In this document: piece by piece, positions 36,707 through 47,662 of the stretch
Layout: each line of letters begins with the position of its first letter
How positions within the stretch are numbered: position 1 is the first letter of the stretch
Assembly: GCA_016712505.1 (NCBI GenBank)
Contig: JADJQY010000042.1
Location: forward strand, 1-64,000
From: Candidatus Eiseniibacteriota bacterium
Lineage (GTDB): Bacteria; Eisenbacteria; RBG-16-71-46; CAIMUX01
DNA length: 64,000 bases
Reading direction: 5' to 3'
Notes under the pieces: model-generated
Database searches by the model: none
Seen by the model: the letters and a program-made list of their open reading frames with translations, nothing else
What the model was told of the DNA's origin: nothing
Program-made: the position numbers and the translations under genes

Positions 36707-37121
36707 CTGTGACCTGACCTCTCCGATCCTCGGGAGCGAAAGCTCTCCCTCTCGTTCGGCCCTTCGTCGCCTCGCGGCGACTATTACGGCCTCGGCTGAC
36801 TTCTCGCTCCGCCGATCGCTCGGCGTCGCCCTTTCAGGCGTGAAGCGAGATCTCCCCGGGTAAGAACACAGACCTTCCCGCACCACCGCCGGATTTACGC
36901 CGCGTCCCTTTGGTCACGAAGGCTTCGCAATCAGTTGCTCGCTCGCCTCGGTCGGCTGCGCCTCGTATCCGGTTCTTGTCCATCGGCCCGCGGGTTCGTT
37001 CCACGCTTCCTTCAGACGGTCGGTCGCCCTTCCGCCCTTGCGCTTCACTTCCTTCGCTGTGACCTGCTCAGGAGAGGACTCTCACCTCTAAGTCTGTGCC
37101 CATGCCGGGCGCACAACGAAC

Positions 37122-37154
37122 AGCGGGGCCACCGAGTCACTCGGCGGCCCCGCT
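37122..37154 (-). terminator. Intrinsic terminator used as group II intron target
   Basis: On the minus strand AGCGGGGCCGCCGAG, a TGA loop and its complement (one G-U pair) make a 15-base-pair stem 62 bases behind the stop of the propeller gene at 37217. It is followed by TGTTCGTT and then the intron 5' end, so the intron now occupies the place of the U-rich tail. Confidence 0.8.
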
Positions 37155-37216
37155 CTCTTTTCCGTGCGGTCGATTCGCCACGGATCCGGTTCCGCGGCGC
37201 CCGCTTTGGATCCGAA

Positions 37217-39640
37217 CTACTCGACCCGCACCGTGCGACGGGTCGCGACCTCGCCGCCGCTCTCCAATCGCCAGAAGTAGACTCCACTCGGCACCGGCTC
37301 CCGGGCATCACTCAGCCCGTCCCAGGTCACCTCGCTGCGACCCGCCGGCACTCGACCGTCGAGCAGTCGACGCACCTGCCGGCCACCCACGTCGAAGATC
37401 CCCAGGTTCGCTTCGGCCGCCTGCGGGAGGGCAAACGCCAGCGTGGTCGCGCTCCGGAAGGGGTTCGGCCCGGCATCCACCAGACGCAGGGTCGGCGCCG
37501 AGGAGCCATCGACCACGTCGGCCGGATTCTGATAGCTGACGGTTAGCACCGCGATGCCGCGGCTGGCGCAGCTCAGCCAGAGTTCGTACCCACTCGCCAG
37601 CTCGCGTACCTTCCACGCGTACAGCTGCGCATGCGGCAGCCCGCCCCACTGCGGCCCCCCGTTGCGGGGCGCATTGAAGATCCCCGAGGTGGTGCCATCC
37701 CACCAGCAAAGGCCGTGGAGCCCCGTTCCGTAGGGATCGAACATCGCCCACCAGACCCGACCGTCCGGGGTGACCGCGATCGGGCTCCCGCCCATGCACG
37801 ACCGACCACCGAGGGAGGTGTGATAGGTGTACGTCCCCGTGTTGGCGTCCAGGTGGAACATCCCCTTGGTCGATCCGAGCCACGCCGTCCCGTTCGGCCC
37901 CGGAGCGACCGTGCCGAAGATGTCGCTCTGGGTGTCGAGCTGCGGGAAGTCATGGTAGGTGCGGGAGTAGCGATAGCTCCCGTCCGTCCGGATCACCTCC
38001 GCGTAGGTCGAGGCCCAGACCGTTCCGGCCCGATCCGGATCGATCTCCAGGTTGTTCCCCCACGCGCCGTTGTTTGGCACCGTGTGCCACCCCGCACCAT
38101 CCCGATAGCGGAGATCGAAGTACTCGCCCAGACACCAGAGACGGCCGTTCGAGTCTTCGGCCAACCCTTCGGCGGTCGTCGGGCCACCCAGGTCACTCCA
38201 ACTCGCCCCGTCGTGCTGGTGAATCGCGTCGTACATCGGGTTGACGGCCACCTCGCCGTTCGACGCGCGGAAGGCAACCGCCTCGCTGTTGTCGGTCGGG
38301 AACGGCCAGGACTCCCCGAGTCCGTATGTGCCAATGTTGTAGCCGGTCCAGCGCGTGCCGTCGAAACGGGTCATGCCGCCGAAACCGCCGCCGGCGTTGG
38401 CGCAGGCATACACATTCCCGGTCGTCGGATCGATCGACAGATCGTTGTTCCAGAGGTCGTACTGGCTGGTGTTGGTCACGCGGTAGCGTTGCCACTGTCC
38501 TGTCGCCACATCGCGCCGGGCGGCGCCGCCAGTGCCGCTGGCCCAGACATTCCCGAGCCCGTCGATGTTGACGTCATTGGTGTACGATCCGTCACGCCAC
38601 ACGCCGTAGTCGACCCAGCTCGTGCCGTTGAAGCGGCGAACCCGCCCGGTTCCATCGACCGCGAGCGCCTGAAGGTTGCCGAAGGCACGGAAGGCCCAGA
38701 TGTCGGTCCCCGCGGCCGGCTGGGGCGGGGAGACCCAGGTGCCATCCGGGCGCCGATAGTCGAGCGAATAGGTGGCGCCGCCCCCGACGAAGCCGGCGAA
38801 GCGGGTCATCCAGAAGTTGCCGCTGTCGTCAACGCAGTCCTTTCCCGGCATCTGGTACATGCTTCCGGGAGTGAAGCTGAATTCCTGGCGGGTGAACTGC
38901 TGGGTATCGGAATCGAACCAGACGGTGGAGCCGCCATCGTGCGCCTCACACCACACGATGTATCCCCCGCTCGGCTTCGGTTGCACCGAGACGTTGTTGA
39001 TCACCCAGGCAAGAACCGGCCACCCGTTCCCTCCCTGCGGCGGATTGCCGCCCGTCCAGAAGTGCCAGTCGTTGGTCGCCGGGGTGTGGCGGATCAATCC
39101 ACCCATCGCACCGCCGAACCCGACCAGGGCGAACCACACCGTGCCATCCGGCGCGATGTCGAGGTCGTGGCAGTTCCCGTTGAACAGGGCGGAACTCTGC
39201 GCGGCAAGATTGACCAACGTGGAGGGCCCTACGGCCGGATCCATGCGCAGGCAACCACGCCAGGTCGCCATCCAGAGCCGCCCTTGCGCATCCTGGACCA
39301 TGTCACTGATCCGGGTCGTGCCGGTGACATCCGGGTGACCGATCACCGGGTAGTCGACGTTCGAGATGTTCACCCAGCGATTCTCCGCCTGGATGAACTT
39401 CGCGATCCCACCCTCCTCGAAGCTGGGATCGTATCCGCCGATCCATGGGTCGTTGTCCGCCCCGATAAAGATCGCCTCGTTGTAGTCCCCCTGGATGCCG
39501 GTGTTCCCCGGGCGGTAGTAGCGCCAACTGGTGGTCGGCACGTCAGCGAAACTGGTGGCCGTGCCGGTGAGGGAAAGACAGATCGCCGCTGCCGCTCCCA
39601 TCAGAGCTGAGCACTGGCTGATCGTCTCGATTTTCATCAT
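37217..39640 (-). CDS. Exported regulator-propeller-like repeat protein with FlgD/T9SS-type tail
   Basis: The start is the first of two ATGs at 39640, with GGAGAG 5 bases upstream. A signal peptide follows (ALMGAAAAICLSLTGTATSF, cut after FAD). The 807 residues are mostly propeller repeats of the two-component-regulator type: DNDPWIGGYDPSFEEGGIAK, GRLWMATWRGCLRMDPAVG, GTVWFALVGFGGAMGGLIRH, GNVWASGTGGAARRDVATGQ, GRLWCLGEYFDLRYRDG, GTAWLGSTKGMFHLDANTG, GRVWWAMFDPYGTGLHGLCW. The sorting tail ends it (LVDAGPNPFRSATTLAFALP, LGIFDVGGRQVRRLLDG, SGVYFWRLESGGE, TRRTVRVE). These are the sensor-type propellers seen on the kinase at 5.7 kb, here without a kinase, so a free surface receptor or binding protein is likely. 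It is intact; its terminator hosts the intron. Confidence 0.84.
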   Translation of the reverse strand: MMKIETISQCSALMGAAAAICLSLTGTATSFADVPTTSWRYYRPGNTGIQGDYNEAIFIGADNDPWIGGYDPSFEEGGIAKFIQAENRWVNISNVDYPVIGHPDVTGTTRISDMVQDAQGRLWMATWRGCLRMDPAVGPSTLVNLAAQSSALFNGNCHDLDIAPDGTVWFALVGFGGAMGGLIRHTPATNDWHFWTGGNPPQGGNGWPVLAWVINNVSVQPKPSGGYIVWCEAHDGGSTVWFDSDTQQFTRQEFSFTPGSMYQMPGKDCVDDSGNFWMTRFAGFVGGGATYSLDYRRPDGTWVSPPQPAAGTDIWAFRAFGNLQALAVDGTGRVRRFNGTSWVDYGVWRDGSYTNDVNIDGLGNVWASGTGGAARRDVATGQWQRYRVTNTSQYDLWNNDLSIDPTTGNVYACANAGGGFGGMTRFDGTRWTGYNIGTYGLGESWPFPTDNSEAVAFRASNGEVAVNPMYDAIHQHDGASWSDLGGPTTAEGLAEDSNGRLWCLGEYFDLRYRDGAGWHTVPNNGAWGNNLEIDPDRAGTVWASTYAEVIRTDGSYRYSRTYHDFPQLDTQSDIFGTVAPGPNGTAWLGSTKGMFHLDANTGTYTYHTSLGGRSCMGGSPIAVTPDGRVWWAMFDPYGTGLHGLCWWDGTTSGIFNAPRNGGPQWGGLPHAQLYAWKVRELASGYELWLSCASRGIAVLTVSYQNPADVVDGSSAPTLRLVDAGPNPFRSATTLAFALPQAAEANLGIFDVGGRQVRRLLDGRVPAGRSEVTWDGLSDAREPVPSGVYFWRLESGGEVATRRTVRVE

Positions 39641-39784
39641 CAGGCTCTCTCCTGTGCCAGGCCCCGGGGAGGGGCGGCGGTGATCGCGGAGTCCGAGGAG
39701 TCGCCGGGTAACACCTCGCTCGCGGACTCGGTCGTTCTGCTCAGGTTGTCCGACAGACGACTCGCTTCGGGCAGGAGTCGCATA

Positions 39785-39800
39785 ATCAGGATTTCCTGAT
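39785..39800. promoter_or_regulatory. Palindrome ATCAGGATTTCCTGAT upstream of propeller gene
   Basis: Seven-base perfect arms with a TT centre lie about 145 bases before the start at 39640, next to an AT-rich island (about 39885-39950) that is unusual in this GC-rich sequence. It is a candidate operator; the promoter probably lies within the AT-rich stretch. Nothing else was recognised in 39641-39943. Confidence 0.4.
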
Positions 39801-39943
39801 ACAGAGAAGTCTACGCCTCTTGGAGATCTTGAGACAGTGAGGAATGTCACCTCGCGGACCGAATCGCGAACGCCGGACATCGATGTATTTTATTTATTTG
39901 CAATAAGTTACACAAAATTCACAATTTGAGACGCCGTCCCATA

Positions 39944-39978
39944 TAGAAAAAAAGGGGCGCCGTGAGGCGCCCCTTGCG
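39944..39978 (-). terminator. Intrinsic terminator of the propeller-carboxypeptidase gene
   Basis: On the minus strand AAGGGGCGCC, loop TCAC, GGCGCCCCTT is followed by TTTTT and CTATATGG, 28 bases beyond the stop at 40006. A 10-base-pair stem with a U-run makes this the clearest Rho-independent terminator in the window. Confidence 0.88.
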
Positions 39979-40005
39979 GAACATGACGGTCGAACCGGCG
40001 GATCT

Positions 40006-43000
40006 CTACCGCAGCAGAGCCACCCGGCCCTCCCCGGCCGGCCGCCCCTCGAAGTTCAGGCGGTAGAAGTAGACTCCGTTCGCCACCGGCACCCCACCGT
40101 CCCCGGAGCCATCCCAATCGACCAGCCACGACCCGGCGGGCACCGCCTCCTGGGCGAAGCGTCGGACGCGTCGGCCCTGGGCGTCGTAGATCTCGAGCGC
40201 GACCGCCCCGGGCTCCCCGAGCTCGAAGGCGAGGCGCGTGCGCGACTGGAACGGGTTCGGCGAGGCCGGCTTCATCGAGACCGGCACACCCGGCACCTCG
40301 ATCTCGTCGGGCGCGACATCCACGGTCGAGCCCCCCTCGTGGGCTGAGGCGTAGAACGTGCTGCCGCCATCGGGATCGGTGCCGACCCAGTCGAACGACC
40401 AGCCATCCGAGACGATGCTGCCGTTGCGGGGCACCGAGATGTCGAGCGCGGTGGTTCCTCCGATCAACGGCAGGTCGTAGGCGTACATCTCACGGACGGC
40501 GATGAACATCGGCGCGGCGAAGATGTCGCCGGTCTGGTTCTCGATCGAGACGTTGAGCCCCGTCGTCGGACCGGAGTAGGGCGGGATCGCCGCCGACTCA
40601 CCCGGGTCGAGCGTGATCACCACCGGATCGTCACCAGGGTAGCTGGTGTTGACCCGGAACCGTGCCACCCCGTCCCCCTGATTGGTGAAGACGAACCCGC
40701 CATGCGCCTGGAACGGCGCCACGCCGAAGTTGACCAGCTCGCCCCCGGTGAACTGCACCTCACTCGAGCGGTGGAAGACGATCTCCCCCGAGGTGAAGCC
40801 GGTCCCCTGGCTGCGGACCAGAGTGAACTCCAGCTCGGGCATCCGATCACCGCCCGGGATGATCTCTCCGCCGCCGCCGATCCGCTCGCCATCCAGACTG
40901 TTGAGCCCGCCGAACGACATCCTCCACTCCGGCGGACCGGGCACGAACGAGACGTCGAGGTTGCACTCGGCCAGGCCCAGGGTCATCAGATCCGGGGCCT
41001 CGTACCAGAAGGGGTCGCCCGGGAGATCGAACTGCGTCCCGAACGTGCCTCCTACCGCGATTCCCTCTCCGGGCGAGTTGGCGGCAAAGACGCCAGTGGT
41101 CTGCGCGCAAGGGGTACCTCCCCCCTTGATTCCGTTCATCTCGGCGAGGCTGTACTGCAGGCCCATCAGGAAGCCGTTCTGCACCGTGCGCTCGGCATCC
41201 TCGCGCTGACCGGTCTGGTAGTTCCAGTACGACATGTCGATCGTGTGCTCGGTCTGCCCGACCACCTCGCGAACCAGCGGGTTCTCCATCGCCGCGCGGG
41301 CCAGCAAGGCCATGTCGGCCGCGGTGGAGTACGGCCCGCCGGCGTCGAGACCGGCCGGGTTGGTGAAGAAGGTGTCGTCCATGCCGAGCGCCGCGGCGCG
41401 GGCATTCATCTCGGCGACGAAATCGGTGCAGGTGAGCGGATACTCCCCTTCCCAGTCGTTGTCACTGCCGGTCAGGAGGTCCGCGATCGCATAGGACGCA
41501 TCGTTGCCCGAGGGATACATGCAGGCGTAGAGGAGATCCTCGAACCTCATCTTCTCGTCGGGCCAGAACTCATAGCGCGAACCGCCGACGTAGGTCCGAA
41601 TCCACGGCTTGACCTGGTACTGGGTGCTGAGCGGAACACGGAGCGGATGACCGCTCGGAAGTTGTGACCTCTCCGCGGCGATCAGCGTGGTCATCGTCTT
41701 GGTCGTGCTCGCGATGCAGACCCGATCGAACGGGCGGAGGGAGAAGATCCACTCCCCCTCACAGTCGGTGATCACTGCAGTGTTGCAGTGCAGATTGTAG
41801 CGCTGACGCCAGGGGGCGATGATGTGGACCGCGCCGGTGCCGTTCGCATCTCCCGGGGCGCCGGCCGCCAGCGCTCCCTTGCCGCTGTCGTCGAAGAAGC
41901 CGAAGGCGAGCGAGCGTCCGAAGGAGTGGTTGTACCCGACCGACGAGTTGCAGGTGCCCTGGTTGAAGCCGAACCAGCCGTTGTTGCCCGGGCCGGCCGC
42001 TCCGCCGTAGAAGCCGCAGATCTGGCCCAGCTGCGAGGTCCCGGTGCCGAGGTCGTCCATGATCACCCCGACCACCACCTCATCGTAGGAACCGACGGCC
42101 TCGAACCGCCCGGCAGCCAGGCGCATGCCGAAGCGATCTCCTTCCGAAATCGTCCCGCCGGCCTCGGATTCCAGGAGAATGTGCTGCTCGTCGCCTGTCC
42201 AGTCGAGACCGGTCGCGCCCCCGAGCCCGACGCCGACCCGCCCGGCCTGCGAGATCCCGAAGTAGACCCGATCCGGCTCGCCCACCGCGAGGGAAGCGTA
42301 GGTCCCGGGCTGGAATCGGCCCACCGCGACCGCGTAGCCGAAGTGCGAGTTCGGAACCACCGCGGCGCCGAGGTCGCCGCTGGCGTTGTTGTAGTTATAG
42401 ACCGTGCCGGTCACCGGGCCGGAAGCACCGCCGGTGATCACCGTCACCTGGCCGGCCTCGGAGCTGCCCGCCCACCGTCTTGTTCGGCGCGCCGACTACC
42501 AGGTCCAGCCGGGAATCGCCGACCAGGTTTCCCAGCGCGAGTGACAGACCGAAGCTATCGTCGACCTCGTTGGTTCCGCCAATCGTCGACTGCTTGATCC
42601 AACCTTCGGCCGCGCCGCCAAGGCCGGCGGCGGATCCCATGAACCAGAAGACGACCCCGGCATTGTCATCCTCGCCGACCGCGGAGATGAAGAGGTCGTC
42701 GTATCCGTCGCCGTTCATGTCGCCGGCCAGGAGCTTGTCGCCGAACAGATCGCCTTCCTCTTCCGCACCGCCGGCGTCGGTCTGGCGCAGCGTTGCCCAG
42801 GGAGTCAGTCCCCCGGGACCGCCGCTGTAGAGATAGACCCGGCCGATGTTGTTGACGCTGGTTCCGTCGTATCCCGGTGTCCCGACCGCCAGGTCGTGGT
42901 AGCCATCGTGATTGAAGTCACCGGCGGCCAGGGCGCCACCAAACGAGTGCACCAACTCTGCTCCGCCGAAGTCGTCTTCGGTCAAGATGTCGGCGCCGAC

Positions 43001-43291
43001 CTGGGTCAGTCCGTACCGGGAGCCGGGATTGACGATCACTACCCCCTCGAAGGAATTTTCCCCCACCGCCGCCGTCGCGAGATCGTCGTACCCATCACCG
43101 TTGAAGTCCGCCGCGGCCAGCTCCTCGCCGAACCGGTCCCCGGTTTCCCGCGTGCCCCGGCTCTCCGCCCCCTGATGAATGATGGAAAGGTGCGCCCGCG
43201 CCGGAGTTACGGCGCTCAGCCCTCCGGCCAGGAAGATCAAGGCCAACCCGGCCCGGCATCCCCCGGCAGCGATCTCACTCTTCGATTTCAT
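40006..43291 (-). CDS. Fusion of FG-GAP beta-propeller, S11 D-Ala-D-Ala carboxypeptidase and FlgD/T9SS-type tail (one frameshift)
   Basis: The ATG at 43291 has GGAGG 6 bases upstream and a signal peptide (GLALIFLAGGLSAVTPARA). About 1094 residues result once a frame change near 42470 is bridged. The first 500 are FG-GAP/integrin-like repeats with calcium loops (ADFNGDGYDDLATAAVGE, GDFNHDGYHDLAVGTPG, GDMNGDGYDDLFISAVGE, GNLVGDSRLDLVVGAPN). Next is a penicillin-binding domain of the S11 (DacA) family: STTK in CIASTTKTMTTLIAA, SGN in CMYPSGNDASYAIADLL, NPAGLDAGG, and K-G-G in GIKGGGT where KTG is usual. A beta domain and the sorting tail follow (SPNPFQSRTRLAFELGEPGA, ALEIYDAQGRRVRRFAQ, GVYFYRLNFEGRPAGE). 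S11 enzymes trim peptidoglycan peptides in the periplasm. A propeller and sorting tail on one is unexpected and suggests an exported enzyme acting at the surface or on other cells. Confidence 0.82.
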
Positions 43292-43790
43292 GTCGTTCCT
43301 CCAAGTGCAGGTTGGCTTCGTCTCTGGTGACTGCATCTGGACAACGACCCGGCGACCGAAAAACCGGTCGGGTTGCAGACGAAAAACTTCTCCGTTCGGA
43401 AAACCGCCCCTCCATCGTTTTCCTGTTGGATGCGATGGGAATTCCTCAGGCGCGCGGCTCCCCGCTGGCGCGGCACCACAATCCCATCGCACCCGACTTT
43501 CCGGTCCCTGGGACCACCCCGGGGACCGCGCGCGACGGGGGGCGGCACCGGTCCATCGCCCTTCCCGGCTCCGGGCCGGGACCAGGGCCGACCGGGCAGC
43601 AAGGGCCTGGTCGGCTCGATCGTCGCCCGACGCCGGCCGCCGCCTTTGGCTCCAGGTCCCGCCGCGACTGGCCGCGCGCAGCATCGCGTGCTCCACCACG
43701 CGGTCCGTCGGTGCACGACCACCCATTCCTGGTACTCTCCCGCCCAGGCGAGCAACCAGTGCGACCCTATCGCCAAACGGAGAGCGACCC
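43292..43790. other. Intergenic region between divergent genes, no gene recognised
   Basis: About 500 GC-rich bases separate the propeller-carboxypeptidase gene from the DUF697-type gene. Long open frames occur on both strands only because stops are rare at this composition; none has a start with a ribosome site and none reads like a protein. Promoters for both neighbours should be here but could not be placed. Confidence 0.4.
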
Positions 43791-45043
43791 ATGGACCAGA
43801 TGAAGCGGATCTTCCTGCCGATCGGGATCGGCCTCGGCCTGCTCGCCCTGCTTGGCCTCACCGGCTCCTCTCTCGTCCTGCTTCGGGAAGCATCTGCGAT
43901 CCATCCCGCCCTCGGCATCGCGGTCGTCGTGCTCCTGCTCGTCGCCCTCTGGCTGCTGGTCGTCTACCCGATCGGGATGGTCCTGGCCCTCCCACGCGCC
44001 TAGATCGCTCCCCGACGCGACGACACCGCGCGCTATCGCAACTACCTCCGTCGCTACGCGGCACGGCTGGCGCGAAACGACACTCTGCGTGCCTCCTACA
44101 CCGATATGCCGGCACTCGAAACCGCCCTCCGCTCCGCGCGCGACGAGGCATCGCTCGACGCCCTCTCGTCCCAGGTCACGCGCGCGCTCGATCACCTCGA
44201 TAGGATCGCCAACCAGCGCATCCGGCAGCACGCGGCCGCGGTGTTCGTCGCGACCGGGGTCTCCCAGAGCGGCCGACTCGATGCCGGGATCGTCCTCTCG
44301 GCGCAGTTGCGCCTGGTGAACGAGATCGCGCGGCTCTACTACCAGCAGCCGACCCCGCGCGAGCTGTGGCACGTCTACGCCAATGTCGGCGCGGCCGCCT
44401 TCGTCGCGGGCGAGATCCAGGACAGCGAGATCCTGGCCGTGCTCGGCGCTCCCGTGTCGGCAGCCCTTTCCGGCTTCGTCCCGCTCCACGGGACCGGCCC
44501 CCTCGTCTCATTGCTCGTGCAGAGCCTGCTCGACGGATCGGCCAACGCGCTCCTCACCTTGCGAGTCGGGGTCCTCGCCCGACGCGCCTGTGCGCCCTGG
44601 CGATCGAGGATCGGAATGCGCTCTCTCGCTCCGCGTCGCTCGAGGCGGCGGGCCTTCTCGGCGGGGTGGTCTCCGACGGCGCCGGCCGGATCGCCTCCGC
44701 CACGCGCAACCTGGTGGTCGACACCATGGCCAAGAGCCCCGAAACCGCCATGCGCGGCCTTTCCTCCGGCGGCACCGCCGTGATTGAGGGCATCGCCCGC
44801 GCCACCGAGCGGGCCACCGGCTCCGTCGTGCGCGCCTCACAGCGCGCCCTCGACTCCGCAGCCCGCCTCGTGGGGCTGGGCGGAGAGGCGGAAGTCCGCC
44901 CCTCCCCGGAAACAAACCCCGCGCCCGCCCCGGATTCCGTGCCTCCCGGGATCGACCCGGCAGCCGGCCCCCGCGTCGACCCGACCGTCATCCAGGACAC
45001 GGCCCGCTTCTGGGATCACGTGGCGGCGTTTTTCGCTCGATAG
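43791..45043 (+). CDS. DUF697 (YcjF-like) membrane protein, with an in-frame TAG and one frameshift
   Basis: The ATG at 43791 has GGAGAG 7 bases upstream. Two membrane helices open it (IFLPIGIGLGLLALLGLTGS, ALGIAVVVLLLVALWLLVVY). After ALPRA a TAG at 44001-44003 stops the frame, yet the same frame continues as a normal family sequence (RYRNYLRRYAARLARNDTLR). Then comes the DUF697 core (RIANQRIRQHAAAVFVATGV, NEIARLYYQQPTPRELWHVY, VLGAPVSAALSGFVPLHGTG) and, after one missing C near 44587, a tail (CALAIEDRNALSRSASLEAA, TMAKSPETAMRGLSSGG, ERATGSVVRASQRALDSAAR). The family accompanies small GTPases in many bacteria and its function is poorly known. The TAG may be a substitution error, or the gene may be a recent pseudogene. 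The C-terminal end RFWDHVAAFFAR is amphipathic. Confidence 0.68.
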
Positions 45044-45185
45044 GTTGTGCGTCCACGGCCGCTGGGTGCAGCCGGAACCGCCACTCCGGCCGGGTCCCTA
45101 GAGTGCTAGAAACCCGCGCCGAGACGTTCAAATGCCCCGGAAGCGGTACAATGCACGCTTTGCCCGCGGGCGCGAGAATCGTGCG

Positions 45186-45208
45186 CCGCGCGCCGCAAGG
45201 GCGCGCGG
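45186..45208 (+). promoter_or_regulatory. Leader hairpin upstream of ABC-F gene
   Basis: Arms CCGCGCGCC and GGCGCGCGG around loop GCAAG lie 25 bases before the GTG start and just upstream of the AGGAGG. A TACAAT at about 45147-45152 could be a -10 box, which would place the hairpin in the transcribed leader. It may tune translation of the ABC-F gene; no riboswitch class was recognised. Confidence 0.35.
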
Positions 45209-45233
45209 ACTGGATCACTGACGAGGAGGATTC

Positions 45234-46716
<1,483 letters not shown>

Positions 46717-46984
46717 CCCGCGGCGTGCGTCCCGCGCGCCGCTGCCCACACCACGCGGGGATTCGCACGCAGCGAGTCCCCGCGTCGTTGTTTTCTCCCG
46801 GCTCTGGGGGACCTGGTCCGCGAAGGAAGTCATCTCCGTGTCCAGCACGTTGGACACCCCCTTCCAACCCGCTGGACATCCCCACGGTTCTCTCCGGGCA
46901 GTCGCCCCCCCTTCCCCGCCAGCGGCCCACCCCGAGAGCCCGGTGCTCGTGGTAGAGTCACGCTGGTCACCGGGAGGTTCTGCC

Positions 46985-47662
46985 ATGTCGAGTCCAGTCG
47001 TGGATTTGGAGGGCGCGGACCGCGCCCTGCTCGTGCGGGAGATCAAGCGTCGCCGGGTGAGCGCCATCCTGCGCACGGAGGACCCAACAGTCGCGCGCGA
47101 GGCGATGTACGCCGCGGTGCGCGGCGGTTTCGACCTGATCGAGTTCACCCTCTCGATCCCCGGCGCCCTCGGCCTGGTAGCGGAGTTCGCCCAGGATCCC
47201 CGCTTGCTCGTCGGGGTCGGCACGGTGCTCGATCGCGATCAGGCCCGCGCTGCGGTCTCCGCCGGCGCCCGCTTTCTCGTCTCTCCGGTGCTCGATCTCG
47301 GGCTGATCGAGGAGCCCATGCTCTCGGGGTTCCCTGCTTCCCCGGGCACCTACACCCCGACGGAGATGCTGGCCGCCCACAGGGCCGGGGCCGACTTCGT
47401 GAAGCTCTTTCCTGCGCCGGATGACATCGCCCGGTACATCATCCAGGTGCGCGGCCCCCTCCCCTTCCTGCAGATCTTCCCCACCGCCGGCGTCAACGCC
47501 GACAACGCGGAGGCGATCCTCGAAGCCGGAGCGGCCGGTGTCGGCTTCGTCAGCAGCCTCTTTCCCAGCGCCGATCTGCGCGACCGCAACTACGACGCGA
47601 TCGAGCAGCGCGCCCGCGCCATCATCACGCGGCTGCGCGCTGCCCCGAATGGCCGACAGTAG
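46985..47662 (+). CDS. eda: KDPG/KHG aldolase family protein
   Basis: The ATG at 46985 has GGGAGG 7 bases upstream. The 225 residues form a single TIM barrel of the 2-keto-3-deoxy-6-phosphogluconate aldolase family. Catalytic Glu in FDLIEFTLSIP, substrate-binding Arg in SAILRTEDP, GVGTVLDRDQA, FLVSPVLDLGLIEE, Schiff-base Lys in GADFVKLFPA, and phosphate-binding loops FPTAGVNADNAEAILEAGAA and VGFVSSLFP are all visible. The enzyme splits KDPG to pyruvate and glyceraldehyde-3-phosphate in the Entner-Doudoroff pathway, or acts on related keto acids. LRTEDP in place of the usual VIR region and no neighbouring pathway gene mean the exact substrate is open. It is intact and probably monocistronic. 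Confidence 0.85.
   Translation: MSSPVVDLEGADRALLVREIKRRRVSAILRTEDPTVAREAMYAAVRGGFDLIEFTLSIPGALGLVAEFAQDPRLLVGVGTVLDRDQARAAVSAGARFLVSPVLDLGLIEEPMLSGFPASPGTYTPTEMLAAHRAGADFVKLFPAPDDIARYIIQVRGPLPFLQIFPTAGVNADNAEAILEAGAAGVGFVSSLFPSADLRDRNYDAIEQRARAIITRLRAAPNGRQ

Larger units (their letters stand above)
35271..37114 (-). mobile_element. Group II intron, bacterial class C-like, inserted behind an intrinsic terminator
   Basis: The element is about 1.84 kb on the minus strand. The 5' end begins GTGCGCCCGG at 37114, typical of group II introns, and is preceded by the exon end TTCGTT, which follows a 15-base-pair terminator stem (37122-37154). A domain V hairpin lies at 35316-35349, and the 3' end is near CTATCCCGAT at 35271. 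Inside is a reverse transcriptase/maturase gene that ends right after the maturase domain with no endonuclease domain. Short length, lack of endonuclease and insertion directly downstream of a Rho-independent terminator are hallmarks of class C introns. It sits between two convergent exported-protein genes and interrupts neither. Mobility depends on whether the protein gene is really intact (see that entry). Confidence 0.82.

Noticed and set aside
37631..39610. Plus-strand frame of about 660 codons opposite the propeller gene
   Set aside because: Shadow of a clear exported propeller protein with signal peptide and tail on the minus strand.
43292..43790. Protein-coding gene in the gap between divergent genes
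   Set aside because: Frames are open on both strands only through GC bias; residue content is Arg/Pro/Gly-rich without pattern and no start is supported.
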